The translations under genes were made by a program, and so were the position numbers. From JBCDBH01 sp039184055 (GTDB taxonomy: Bacteria > Acidobacteriota > Thermoanaerobaculia > Multivoradales > J023), in the NCBI GenBank assembly GCA_039184055.1, contig JBCDBH010000119.1, forward strand, positions 1 to 15,242: DNA of 15,242 bases, written 5' to 3'. Shown here piece by piece: positions 1 through 7,799 of the stretch (positions are counted from its first letter, which is position 1; every line of letters starts with the position of its first letter). The notes below the pieces were generated by a model. It had not been told where the DNA came from. It worked only from the letters and a program-made list of their open reading frames with translations, and did not search any database.

Positions 1-372
1 GTCGATCATGGGAATCGACACTTGGGTCGGGCGCTGCCGTAAGGCGTCGGGCAATCCCCGTGTTTCACTGCCAAAGAGCAGCACCGAGTCGGTGGGGAAG
101 TCGACTCGGTCGAGAGTAGTCGTGGCTTCGGCGGTGAAGAAGAAGGGTGTGCCGAGCGTGGCAAGGTGGCGATCGAATACGTCCCAGCTATCCCAGGTTT
201 CTACGTCGACGTGTTGCCAATAGTCGAGCCCGGCCCGTTTCAAACGCCGTTCGGCTAAGGAAAAGCCGAATGGGCGCACCAAGTGGAGCTTGGCGCCGAA
301 GGCGAGACAGGAACGACCGATATTGCCGGTGTTCGAGGGGATCTCCGGAGCCACCAAGACGACGTGAATCAT
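1..372 (-). CDS. trmL: tRNA (cytidine/uridine-34-2'-O)-methyltransferase, partial
   Basis: This is a SpoU/SPOUT-family methyltransferase of the TrmL type, which in known members transfers a methyl group from SAM to the ribose of the wobble nucleotide in certain leucine tRNAs. The first 124 residues are present and the rest lies beyond the left edge. It starts MIHVVLVAPEIPSNTGNIGR, where NTGNIGR (residues 14-20) is the family's N-terminal motif. LLFGSETRGLP (98-108) is the motif-2 part of the SAM-binding trefoil knot. Full-length TrmL is about 155 residues, so the last motif (Asn-Leu-Ser) is not visible. The ATG at 372-370 overlaps the TGA of the MATE gene (ATGA), so translation is probably coupled. 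The family assignment is firm; the exact substrate is inferred. Confidence 0.93.
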   Translation of the reverse strand, partial: MIHVVLVAPEIPSNTGNIGRSCLAFGAKLHLVRPFGFSLAERRLKRAGLDYWQHVDVETWDSWDVFDRHLATLGTPFFFTAEATTTLDRVDFPTDSVLLFGSETRGLPDALRQRPTQVSIPMID

Positions 373-1601
373 GTCGCGACCAGCCGTCGGCTCGGCCACC
401 ACAAGAAGAGCGCTCGTCCGGCCATAAAGGCGATCATCGCCACCCAGATGAGCACCGTGCTCTTTTGCCACCAGGCCAGCGCGGCGAGCGGCGCGAAGAG
501 TCCAAGCGTGGCGAGCAGCATCGAGTTGCGAATCGCGCGGCCTTCGGTGAGACCGATGAAGAAGCCGTCGTACACAAAGGCGAACGCACCGACGACGATG
601 GTGGCGAAGAGAAAAGGCAGATGGGCGCGGGCGACGTCGATCACATCGCCGTGGTTGGTCAGGAGACCGAGGATCTGAGCCGGGAAGAGAGCTAGCAAGC
701 CGACGATGACGCCGGCGAAGACCGCGCCAGCGATCAACGTCAATCGCAGCACGCGGGCCAATTCACCGGGCTCTCCTCGACCGCGCGCGGTGCCGGCGAG
801 GATTTCGGCGGCATGGGCGATGCCGTCGATCAAATAGGCTGAGGTGGTGAAGAGCCGGAAGAGGATCGAGTTGGCGGCCAGCATGACGGTGCCGAGCACC
901 GCGCTGACATTGAGAAAGACCGCGAACGACGTCACCAAGCACAAGGTGCGGATGAGAATGTCGCGGTTGAGCGCCAAGAGCGCGCCCAGCGCCTGGCGAT
1001 CGAGGAGCTCGGACAAACGCCACGCCGTGGGTTTGCGTCGTTGCCAATAGGCGACGAGACCGACCGCGACCAGCAGATATTGACTCAGCATGGTAGCCAG
1101 GCCGGCGCCGCGTGCCGCCCAGCCGAGCTCGATGATGAAGAGCCAATTGAGAGCAATATTGGAGAGTCCACCGACGGCGGTCATCCACAGAGCGATCCGA
1201 GGCTCGGCACGACCGAGAAACCATCCGAGCAGCACCAAGCCGACGAGCGTCGCGGGTGCGCCCCAAATTCGCGCGTCGAAATAGTCACGACCGGCCGCTT
1301 CGACCTCGGGACTGCCCCCGAGCAAGCCAAAGCCCGCCATCGCCAGTGGACGTTGAAGCACGAGCAGGACGACGCCGATCGTCACAGCGAGCAGGGTGGC
1401 GCGCCCCAACACCCGAAAGCCACGCTCGGGATCACGTCCGCCGGCGGCTTGAGCGGTCAGACCCGTGGTGCTCATTCGGAGAAAGCCACACAGCCAGTAG
1501 ACGTAGTCGAAGATCAAGCCACCGAGCGCGACGCCGGCGAGAAAACGGATCTCGTCGAGATGGCCGAGCATGGCGACATCCACCAGGCCGGCGAGAGGCA
1601 C
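369..1601 (-). CDS. MATE-family (DinF-type) multidrug/toxin exporter
   Basis: This is an integral inner-membrane exporter of the MATE family, which uses Na+ or H+ gradients to expel organic cations and other small molecules. About 410 residues are read from the GTG at 1601, with some eleven hydrophobic segments across the length. Family-like stretches include PLAGLVDVAMLGHL near the N-terminus, GLTAQAAGG (about 47-55) and GAGLATMLSQY (about 165-175). The start is uncertain. In the same frame, family-like sequence continues upstream (RELTRLAIYNIAANLTV, codons down to about 1652), which would complete the first membrane helix, yet I find no ATG, GTG or TTG in that stretch. A CTG at 1643-1641 or ATC at 1673-1671 could start it, or the read may contain an error. 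It lies just upstream of trmL in a two-gene unit and is divergent from the kinase. The substrate cannot be told. Confidence 0.9.
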   Translation of the reverse strand: MPLAGLVDVAMLGHLDEIRFLAGVALGGLIFDYVYWLCGFLRMSTTGLTAQAAGGRDPERGFRVLGRATLLAVTIGVVLLVLQRPLAMAGFGLLGGSPEVEAAGRDYFDARIWGAPATLVGLVLLGWFLGRAEPRIALWMTAVGGLSNIALNWLFIIELGWAARGAGLATMLSQYLLVAVGLVAYWQRRKPTAWRLSELLDRQALGALLALNRDILIRTLCLVTSFAVFLNVSAVLGTVMLAANSILFRLFTTSAYLIDGIAHAAEILAGTARGRGEPGELARVLRLTLIAGAVFAGVIVGLLALFPAQILGLLTNHGDVIDVARAHLPFLFATIVVGAFAFVYDGFFIGLTEGRAIRNSMLLATLGLFAPLAALAWWQKSTVLIWVAMIAFMAGRALFLWWPSRRLVAT

Positions 1602-1756
1602 GGTGAGATTGGCCGCGATGTTGTAGATCGCGAGACGCGTCAGCTCACGGCCGAGCTTGGGATCGGTGGTGATGGTGCTGCTCTCGGTGGGTTGAGTCTG
1701 AGGTCGTGGCTCTGAGATCGCAAGGTCGGTGGATACCGAGTCCGGGCGGCAGAGTC

Positions 1757-1762
1757 TACAAT
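1757..1762 (+). promoter_or_regulatory. Candidate -10 box for leaderless kinase transcript
   Basis: TACAAT lies 9 nt before the ATG at 1772, so an initiation point about 7 nt downstream would fall at or just before the start codon and leave no room for a Shine-Dalgarno site. No convincing -35 hexamer is seen 16-18 nt upstream. On the minus strand the overlapping AGTCTA (1753-1758) reads TAGACT and could serve the divergent MATE gene. The box is seen; its use is inferred. Confidence 0.5.
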
Positions 1763-1771
1763 GCGACGGGA

Positions 1772-3277
1772 ATGAGTGACGATACCGCGAAGCGGCACAC
1801 CCGCGAATGGCAGGGCGAGCGCCCTCAGCCTCCGCCCCGACTGAGCCTCACGTTTGGTGATCGGGTCGTGGATCGCTATGAGGTCAGACGCTTTATCGCT
1901 CGTGGCAGCGTCGGCGAGATCTACGAAGCCTTCGATACCGCTCTGCGCCAACCCGTGGCGCTCAAGATCATCGCGCCTCGCGCCGCGGGTGATTCGCGGA
2001 TCGAGAGTCGATTCCGACGTGAGATTCTCCTGTCGCGTCAGGTCAGTCATCCGAATGTCTGTCGGATCTTCGATCTCGGTGTGCATCGTGACCGACGGCG
2101 CGATCGAGAGCTGCTCTTTCTCACCATGGAGCTACTCGAGGGCGAATCGCTCGCCGAACGGTTGAGTCGCGTGCGGAAATTGAGCACCGACGACGCGCTA
2201 CCGATCGCTCAGCAGATGGCGGCCGGGTTGAGTGCCGCGCATGTCGCCGGGGTCATCCATCGCGATTTCAAGAGCTCGAATGTCTTGCTCGCCGAGCACG
2301 GCCAACGCGCCGTGGTGGTCGATTTCGGCTTGGCGCGTAGCCTGGTACCCGAACATCGCACCGAGACCATCGTGACCCGTGAGGGCATGGTGGTCGGCAC
2401 GCCTGCCTATATGGCGCCTGAGCAGGTCACCGGGCGTGAGCTCACTGCGTCGACCGACATCTATTCGTACGGCATTGTTCTTTTCGAGATGGTGACCGGT
2501 CGTTTGCCTTTCGCGGGGATTCGGCCTCTCGAAGTGGCGTCGCGTCGGCTCAAGGAACCCGCGCCCGATCCCCGCACCTTGGTGCCCGAGCTCGATCCGC
2601 GCTGGGCGGCGGTGATCCTGCGCTGTCTCGAGCGAGATCCTCGCGATCGATTCGCCACCGCTGTCGATGCCGCGACCGCGCTCACCGATGACCGGCTACC
2701 ACCGACAGTGCGGGGGAAGCACCGACGACAGAGGCGGCTGTGGCTGATCGCGGCTTCGTTGGTGGCCCTCGCCGTGCTGGTAGGTATGACTCTGTTCCGA
2801 ACCGGGACCGGTACGGAAGATGTGCCCACGAGCTCGGTGAGCATCGAGACGCGCGCCGAGATCCTGATCGAGCGCGTGGTCTTGCTCGGCTTTCACAATC
2901 TCAGTGGCGATCCCGCACTCGATTGGATCGGTGACAGTCTCACCGCTGGCTTGCCGGCCGAGCTCGAGGAGGTCACCTGGGTGAGTGGCGAGCCGGTGGC
3001 GCGTGAACGCCAGCGTCTGGCGATGACCGTCGCCGAGCTTCCGGCGCGCGAGACGATCGACACGTTGCTCCGACACCTCGACGCTGAAGCGGTCGTGCAC
3101 GGCTCGTACCTCACTCAAGCAACCGACGGTGAGGTCGAGATCAAGGTGGTCTTGCGTCTATGGCGCGAAGGCGCGGCGACGAGCTCGACCCTGTCGGCGG
3201 ACGGCAGCGAGAGCGAGATTTTCGATCTCATCGACCGGACCGGTGCCAAGCTCGCCGATCGTCTCAGCGCTCGCTGA
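1772..3277 (+). CDS. Membrane-anchored Ser/Thr protein kinase with extracytoplasmic domain
   Basis: This is a 501-residue Hanks-type kinase. Cytoplasmic catalytic domain about 36-300: glycine-rich loop ARGSVGE (43-49), VALK with Lys65, catalytic loop HRDFKSSN (163-170), DFG (184-186) and APE (215-217), so all catalytic residues are present. The first glycine of the GxGxxG loop is Ala43. A basic stretch (315-322) precedes one transmembrane helix (about 323-341). Residues about 365-501 lie outside the inner membrane and resemble the FlgO/TolB-N-like domain fused to many acidobacterial kinases (LGFHNLSGDPALDWIGDSL). An earlier in-frame GTG at 1706 exists, but I chose the ATG at 1772 because the kinase homology needs nothing before it and a -10 box sits just upstream. 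It is monocistronic, divergent from MATE and convergent with the DUF4097-like gene. The phosphorylation target is unknown. Confidence 0.94.
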   Translation: MSDDTAKRHTREWQGERPQPPPRLSLTFGDRVVDRYEVRRFIARGSVGEIYEAFDTALRQPVALKIIAPRAAGDSRIESRFRREILLSRQVSHPNVCRIFDLGVHRDRRRDRELLFLTMELLEGESLAERLSRVRKLSTDDALPIAQQMAAGLSAAHVAGVIHRDFKSSNVLLAEHGQRAVVVDFGLARSLVPEHRTETIVTREGMVVGTPAYMAPEQVTGRELTASTDIYSYGIVLFEMVTGRLPFAGIRPLEVASRRLKEPAPDPRTLVPELDPRWAAVILRCLERDPRDRFATAVDAATALTDDRLPPTVRGKHRRQRRLWLIAASLVALAVLVGMTLFRTGTGTEDVPTSSVSIETRAEILIERVVLLGFHNLSGDPALDWIGDSLTAGLPAELEEVTWVSGEPVARERQRLAMTVAELPARETIDTLLRHLDAEAVVHGSYLTQATDGEVEIKVVLRLWREGAATSSTLSADGSESEIFDLIDRTGAKLADRLSAR

Positions 3278-3330
3278 AGCCGACCTGCCGACCAGTGTGC
3301 GTCTTGGTGCGCAGGCGGGCCTGGTCTCTC

Positions 3331-3362
3331 ACTCCAACGTCACGCTCTACTCCAACGTCACG
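3331..3362. repeat. Two direct copies of a 14-bp unit at a gene end
   Basis: ACTCCAACGTCACG occurs at 3331-3344 and again at 3349-3362, a period of 18 bp. The copies straddle the stop codon (TAG, 3349-3347 on minus) of the secreted DUF4097-like gene, so the second copy codes its last residues and the first lies just past the stop. This looks like a short tandem duplication of the gene's tail. Confidence 0.7.
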
Positions 3363-3988
3363 GTGACGTCGCCACTCCCGACGTCGACCTCCACGGTATG
3401 GCGTCCCGGGCCGTTCCAGGTCAAGTTGCGTGGAATTCCCGTGCCTTCGATGGTGCTGCCATCGACGATGAGGTTCGACTGACCCACCGCGCTCGACAGT
3501 TTGACCTTGCCGACTTCGGCGCGTGGATAGGTGATCGAGACGTCGGCGGCGCCACCGTCGACTTCGATTTCACCCTTCATGCCGGAGATCGTTGCCGAGC
3601 CACCGGCGCGAATATCGATCTCGATTTCGAGATGACGAGGCACGCGAACGATGAGCTCGGAGCGTACGCCACGGAGACGGCTCCACGGCGTCCGTCGCAG
3701 GTCGACATAGAAGGTGCTGCCACCGATTCGTGGCACCAGACGGAGCTCTTGAGCCTGTTTGCGACACCGTTCGAGATTGGAGTCGTCGCAGTAGAGCCGG
3801 GCGTCGACGGTGACGTCGCGGTCGTCGGTACCCTCGACGGTGATATCGCCGACGGTGATGTCGATGTCGACGTCGTCGGCGTCACCGAGCGAGAAGCTCT
3901 GCTCGAGACGACGCACCTCGACTTCGTCGCCGATCGCCGGCACGGTGAGAAAGGTGAAGAGAAGTAGGACGAAGGCGATGCGACGCAT
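3347..3988 (-). CDS. Secreted DUF4097-like beta-rich protein
   Basis: This 213-residue protein has a signal peptide (MRRIAFVLLLFTFLTVPAIG, cleavage probably near residue 20). The mature part is alternating beta-strand sequence rich in Asp, Gly, Val and Thr, with repeats such as VDIDITVGDITVEG near the N-terminus and VEVDVGSGDVTVTLE at the end. This style is typical of DUF4097/adhesin-like right-handed beta-helix proteins. A pair of Cys in YCDDSNLERC could form a disulfide. The start at 3988 is chosen over a TTG at 4006 because AGGAG (plus-strand CTCCT, 3997-4001) sits 8 nt before this ATG and the signal peptide begins here. It is last in the trxB-moxR-vWA operon, 14 nt after the vWA stop. I cannot assign a molecular function; an envelope or surface role is inferred. 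Confidence 0.85.
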   Translation of the reverse strand: MRRIAFVLLLFTFLTVPAIGDEVEVRRLEQSFSLGDADDVDIDITVGDITVEGTDDRDVTVDARLYCDDSNLERCRKQAQELRLVPRIGGSTFYVDLRRTPWSRLRGVRSELIVRVPRHLEIEIDIRAGGSATISGMKGEIEVDGGAADVSITYPRAEVGKVKLSSAVGQSNLIVDGSTIEGTGIPRNLTWNGPGRHTVEVDVGSGDVTVTLE

Positions 3989-4002
3989 GGTGTGGGCTCC
4001 TG

Positions 4003-5091
4003 TCAACGCACCCGTTTGCGGCGGTTGCGGATGTAGTCGGCGAGGATGAACTCACCGAGATTGGCGGGAGAGGCGAAGTACGCACGACCACGGTTGACCT
4101 GGGTGAGCTTCTCGACGAATTCGGTGAGCAGCGGATCGGTGGCGATCATGAAGGTGGTCACCACGATCTTTTGCCGCCGACACAGATCGGCTTCCTCGAG
4201 CGTGAGGTTGACGATCCGCATGTCGAGACCGTACGGGTTCTTATAGACCTGGTTGCCTTCGGTGATCGCCGACGGTTTGCCATCGGTGATCAAGAAGATC
4301 TGTTTGTTTGGATGCTTGGTGCGGCCGAGGAGTTGACGCGCCATCTGCAGGGCTTCACGTGTATTGGTGTGGTAGGGCCCGGCGTCGATGTAGGGCAGAT
4401 CGGCGAGCTCGACTCGCTCGGCTCGATCGCCGAAGAGGATTACGCCCAGGTGATCCTTGGGATATTTGGTGGTGATCAGCTCAGTGAGCGCGAGCGCCAC
4501 CTTTTTCGCCGGGGTGATGCGATCTTCGCCATAGAGCACCATCGAATGGCTGATGTCGATGGCGACGATCGTCGCGCAACTGGTGAGATGCTCGGTCTCG
4601 TAGACCTCGAGATCTTGCTCCCCGAGCGTCAGCTCGCCTTGATTGCGCTTGAGCGAATTCTGCATCGAGCGGATGGCGTCGATCCGATGGAGGTCATCAC
4701 CGAACGCGTAGGGGCGGGTCTCGGGCAGACGCTCGGCGCCTTCCCCGGCGGCACGCACGGCGTGAAACCCTGGACCGCCTCGGTTCAGGCCTTCGAAGAT
4801 TTCTTCGAAGGCGCTGCGCCGAATGCGTCGTTCACCCACCCCGGTGAGCGCGGCATTGCCCTCACCGTCGCGTTGGATCATCTGTTGATCTTCGAGACTG
4901 TCGAAGAACGCCTCGAGATCGACCTCTTCGGAGAGATAACCCTCTTGCTGCAGATAGCGCATCCATTCCATCGCTTGCTCGACGTCGCCACCGCTGGCGA
5001 GCAGCAGTTGATTGAACAGACGCTGCAAATCCATGCCCGCGAGCAGGTCACGGATCATGTCGGGGTCGAGATAGCCGTAGCGGTGTCGCAC
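4003..5091 (-). CDS. vWA-domain protein partnered with MoxR-type ATPase
   Basis: This is a cytoplasmic protein of 362 residues with no signal peptide or membrane helix. Residues 1-160 form a mostly helical N-terminal region (GYLDPDMIRDLLAGMDLQRL at 6-25). A C-terminal von Willebrand A domain (about 172-355) follows, with an intact metal-binding MIDAS: DISHS (Asp179, Ser181, Ser183), Thr242 or Thr244, and TDGK (Asp270). vWA proteins next to MoxR-type AAA+ ATPases are thought to bind the ATPase and the target through the MIDAS metal, as in CoxE/CoxD, NorD/NorQ, CbbO/CbbQ and ViaA/RavA. It starts with GTG at 5091, 7 nt after the MoxR stop, with GAGG just upstream. The pairing is clear; the target is unknown. 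Confidence 0.92.
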   Translation of the reverse strand: MRHRYGYLDPDMIRDLLAGMDLQRLFNQLLLASGGDVEQAMEWMRYLQQEGYLSEEVDLEAFFDSLEDQQMIQRDGEGNAALTGVGERRIRRSAFEEIFEGLNRGGPGFHAVRAAGEGAERLPETRPYAFGDDLHRIDAIRSMQNSLKRNQGELTLGEQDLEVYETEHLTSCATIVAIDISHSMVLYGEDRITPAKKVALALTELITTKYPKDHLGVILFGDRAERVELADLPYIDAGPYHTNTREALQMARQLLGRTKHPNKQIFLITDGKPSAITEGNQVYKNPYGLDMRIVNLTLEEADLCRRQKIVVTTFMIATDPLLTEFVEKLTQVNRGRAYFASPANLGEFILADYIRNRRKRVR

Positions 5092-5098
5092 GACGCCC

Positions 5099-6607
5099 TC
5101 AGTTGACGTCAGGGTCGTCGAAAGCGGTGCGACGGCGGCGATTCGGCTTGAGCAACTGGAATTTGACCATCTCTTTGTAGCTCACCTGGCTGTCGAGATC
5201 CTGCCGCGCCAGCTTGAGGTGCTGGTGCAAGCCCTCGAGCACGAGCTCGGCGGTGAAGGCGATTTCCTCGGCGGTTTCACCCGTTGCGTTCGAGCGCGCG
5301 AAGTCGAGCAGACCCGGGACCTGGTCGAGCTCCTGGAGATAGTCGGTGAACGGGATGTCGTCGGTGAGCGTGATGGTGTTGCCGGCGGCGAACCAGCGGA
5401 CGATGTCGGAGTACGGACCGGTATCGTCCTCACCACCCGAGCCGACGGCGCGTGTCACTTCGGGCAAATCACGATCGAAGACTTTCTTCACGCCCTGACC
5501 GATCAGCTTGCGGGCCACCACTTCGGCGCCTTGTTGCTCACCCTCGTAGACCATCTCCACCTTGCCGGTGATCGCCGGCAGGAGCATGTGCAGGTCACAC
5601 ACCCGTGGGTAGACGCTCTCATCGCCGGTGGTCAGTCGCCGACGTTCGAGATTGGAGTAGAGCAGCTCGAGCGCCGAAATCGGCATACGCGCCGAGACGC
5701 CCGAGGTCTGGTCGACCAGCTCGCTGTCACGCGCGGTGACCGCGATTTCCTCGACCATCAGCCTCACTTGCTCGGGGACCTCGATGCCATCAGCGCCGTC
5801 ACGCTCGGTCCACGCCTCTTGCGCGGTGATCGCGGCGGCGGTTTCGACGTCGTCGGGATAGTGGGTGAGGATCTGTGACGAGATGCGATCCTTGAGCGGC
5901 GTGATGATCGAGCCGCGATTGGTGTAATCCTCGGGGTTGGCCGAGAACACCAAGAGAATGTCGAGCGGAATCCGCACGGGAAAACCACGGATTTGCAGAT
6001 CGCGCTCTTCGAGCATGTTGAGCAGACCGACCTGGATGCGTGGTGCGAGATCGGGAAGCTCGTTGATCGCGAACACGCCCCGGTTGGTGCGCGGGATGAT
6101 GCCGTAGTGGATCACCTCGGGGTCGGCGTAGGTGAGCCGGCGGGTCGCGGCTTTGATCGGGTCGATGTCGCCGAGCAGATCGGCGATCGACACGTCAGGG
6201 GTGGCGAGCTTTTCGTTGTAGCGCGCTTCACGGGGCAACCAGGCCACCGGCGCGTCGTCACCGAGCTCGGCGATCATCTTCTGACCCGGTACCGAGATGG
6301 GATCGAGCGGATCGTCGTTGAGCTCGCTACCGAGCAGGATCGGGATCTCGTCGTCCATCAGGTCGGTGATGGCGCGCAGCAGCCGTGTTTTGGCTTGGCC
6401 GCGCAGACCGAGAAGGATGAAGTCGTGACCGGCGAGAAGGGCGTTGACGATGCCCGGGATGACCGTGCGGTCATAGCCGAGCACACCGGGGAATAAACGC
6501 TCACCATTGGCGAGCTTGCGGCGCAGATTGTCACGGACCTCGGCGCGCACCGTGCGCGGGCGATAGCCACTCGCGCGCAGGGCGCCGACGGTTTCGGGTT
6601 TGCTCAC
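5099..6607 (-). CDS. MoxR/ChlI-like AAA+ ATPase ('magnesium chelatase'-type)
   Basis: This 502-residue ATPase has its AAA+ module at about 40-260. The Walker A is GLRGQAKT (67-74), the GxxGxAKT form usual in MoxR proteins. The Walker B position reads VFAINELPDL (178-187), with Asn182 where most family members have Asp; Glu183 is kept. Sensor 1 lies in FSANPEDYTNRG (221-232) and a likely arginine finger is Arg241 in PLKDR. The C-terminal 240 residues are helical lid and accessory sequence. Databases often call such proteins magnesium chelatases, but no chlorophyll or cobalamin gene is nearby and the vWA partner is not ChlD-like, so a chaperone-like remodelling role is more likely. It begins with GTG overlapping the trxB stop (GTGA, 6607-6604), which implies coupled translation. 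Confidence 0.92.
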   Translation of the reverse strand: MSKPETVGALRASGYRPRTVRAEVRDNLRRKLANGERLFPGVLGYDRTVIPGIVNALLAGHDFILLGLRGQAKTRLLRAITDLMDDEIPILLGSELNDDPLDPISVPGQKMIAELGDDAPVAWLPREARYNEKLATPDVSIADLLGDIDPIKAATRRLTYADPEVIHYGIIPRTNRGVFAINELPDLAPRIQVGLLNMLEERDLQIRGFPVRIPLDILLVFSANPEDYTNRGSIITPLKDRISSQILTHYPDDVETAAAITAQEAWTERDGADGIEVPEQVRLMVEEIAVTARDSELVDQTSGVSARMPISALELLYSNLERRRLTTGDESVYPRVCDLHMLLPAITGKVEMVYEGEQQGAEVVARKLIGQGVKKVFDRDLPEVTRAVGSGGEDDTGPYSDIVRWFAAGNTITLTDDIPFTDYLQELDQVPGLLDFARSNATGETAEEIAFTAELVLEGLHQHLKLARQDLDSQVSYKEMVKFQLLKPNRRRRTAFDDPDVN

Positions 6608-7590
6608 GTAGCGGTCTCCGATTCGACGGGCGTTTGGCTCGCTTCTTCCTCATGGGTTTCCAACCAGCGCTCGGCATCGATCGCCGCTTGGCAGCCGGTG
6701 CCAGCGGCGGTCACCGCTTGACGGTAAATCGGGTCCATGAGGTCGCCGGCGGCAAAGACGCCCGGTACATTGGTGTGGGTTCCAGGGTGTTGAACCTTGA
6801 CGTAGCCGACGTCGTCGGTGTCGAGGACGTCACGAAAGAGATCCGAGTTGGGATGGTGACCGATCGCCACGAACAAACCCTGACAGGCGAACGGTGCGAT
6901 GTCGCCGGTTTGGGTGTCACGCAAGACGACGCCTTCGACACCGCCGTCACGGCTGCCGATCACCTCGACGACTTCCTTGTTCCATTGAAAAGCGATCTTG
7001 TCGTTCTTCATGGCGCGGTCTTGCATGATCTGCGAGGCACGCAGTTGATCACGGCGATGTATCACGGTCACCTTATTGGCATAACGGGTGAGGAAGATGG
7101 CTTCTTCCATCGCCGTATCGCCACCGCCGACGATCACCACTTCCTTGTCACGGAAAAAGAAGCCGTCGCAGGTCGCGCAGGCCGAGACGCCATAGCCCAT
7201 GAGATGGGTCTCGGATTCCAAACCGAGCAATTTGGCGCGCGCGCCGGTGGCGGCGATCAACGTGTCACACGTATACGAGCCACGATCGCTGGTGACGACA
7301 AAAGGGCGAGTCTCCAGATCGACCGCCGTGGCCTGTTCGAATTTCACCAGGGTGCCGAATCGCTTGGCCTGCTCGCGCATGACATCGACCAGCTCGGGGC
7401 CGAGGATGCCGTCTTTGAAGCCCGGATAATTCTCGACATCGGTGGTAATGGTGAGCTGGCCACCGGGCTGTTGCCCTTCGAGCACGAGGGGGGCGAGGTT
7501 GGCGCGCGCCGCGTAGAGCGCGGCGGTGAGACCGGCCGGGCCGGTACCGAGGATGATGACGCGATGATGCTCGGGATTCGGGGCGGACAT
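6604..7590 (-). CDS. trxB: Thioredoxin-disulfide reductase
   Basis: This 328-residue flavoprotein passes electrons from NADPH through FAD to the thioredoxin disulfide in the cytoplasm. It has the N-terminal FAD motif GTGPAG (15-20), the redox-active CATC (Cys138, Cys141) followed by DG, the NADPH-binding GGGDTA (155-160), and the C-terminal FAD motif AAGDLMD followed by QAVTAAGTGCQAA. The length is normal (about 310-330), with a C-terminal tail of some 20 acidic and Thr-rich residues. The ATG at 7590 has AGGAG (plus-strand CTCCT, 7603-7607) 12 nt upstream, a rather long spacing. It is first in a four-gene operon and overlaps the MoxR start by 4 bp. No thioredoxin gene is in the window. Confidence 0.96.
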   Translation of the reverse strand: MSAPNPEHHRVIILGTGPAGLTAALYAARANLAPLVLEGQQPGGQLTITTDVENYPGFKDGILGPELVDVMREQAKRFGTLVKFEQATAVDLETRPFVVTSDRGSYTCDTLIAATGARAKLLGLESETHLMGYGVSACATCDGFFFRDKEVVIVGGGDTAMEEAIFLTRYANKVTVIHRRDQLRASQIMQDRAMKNDKIAFQWNKEVVEVIGSRDGGVEGVVLRDTQTGDIAPFACQGLFVAIGHHPNSDLFRDVLDTDDVGYVKVQHPGTHTNVPGVFAAGDLMDPIYRQAVTAAGTGCQAAIDAERWLETHEEEASQTPVESETAT

Positions 7591-7799
7591 GGGTGGATCA
7601 GGCTCCTATCGGAATCTTCGACGACGGCGGGTGGATGGATCGTCGATGGGGAAGTCGTGGTCGGGGAGTCGGACGTATACACAGTATGGGTCTCGGGCTC
7701 ATACTCGTCCGAGACGTTGTTCAGTATAGCAACGCATGCCGGGCGACCGGCTACGATAGGAAAGCCAGCGTGCTACGCTCATCGAAGGAGGTCGATTTG
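7591..7799. promoter_or_regulatory. Divergent trxB / P450 intergenic region
   Basis: This 209-bp region must hold promoters for both directions. AT-richer islands occur at 7674-7690 and 7717-7733. On minus, TATACT (plus 7723-7728) and TATACG (plus 7674-7679) are candidate -10 boxes for trxB. On plus, TACGAT (7752-7757) and TGCTACGCT (7771-7779) are candidates for the P450 gene. None has a good -35 at the right spacing, so I do not choose between them. A strong Shine-Dalgarno, AAGGAGG (7785-7791), sits 8 nt before the P450 ATG. No hairpin or longer repeat was seen. Confidence 0.45.

Noticed and set aside
1640..2086. Minus-strand frame that could have supplied the missing MATE N-terminus
   Set aside because: Its frame differs from MATE, its sequence is Arg/Pro-rich without hydrophobic helices, and it lies antisense to the kinase.
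3278..3346. Possible bidirectional terminator between the convergent kinase and DUF4097-like genes
   Set aside because: Only GACCAG (3290-3295) and CTGGTC (3321-3326) pair, with a 25-nt loop and no T-run on either side.
4171..5106. Open frame of 311 codons on plus, antisense to the vWA gene
   Set aside because: It mirrors the vWA codons; the vWA MIDAS motif on minus shows which strand is coding.
5099..6607. Reading the ATPase as magnesium chelatase of a pigment or cobalamin pathway
   Set aside because: No ChlH/BchH, CobN or other tetrapyrrole genes are present, and the partner lacks ChlD features; the usual database name is misleading here.
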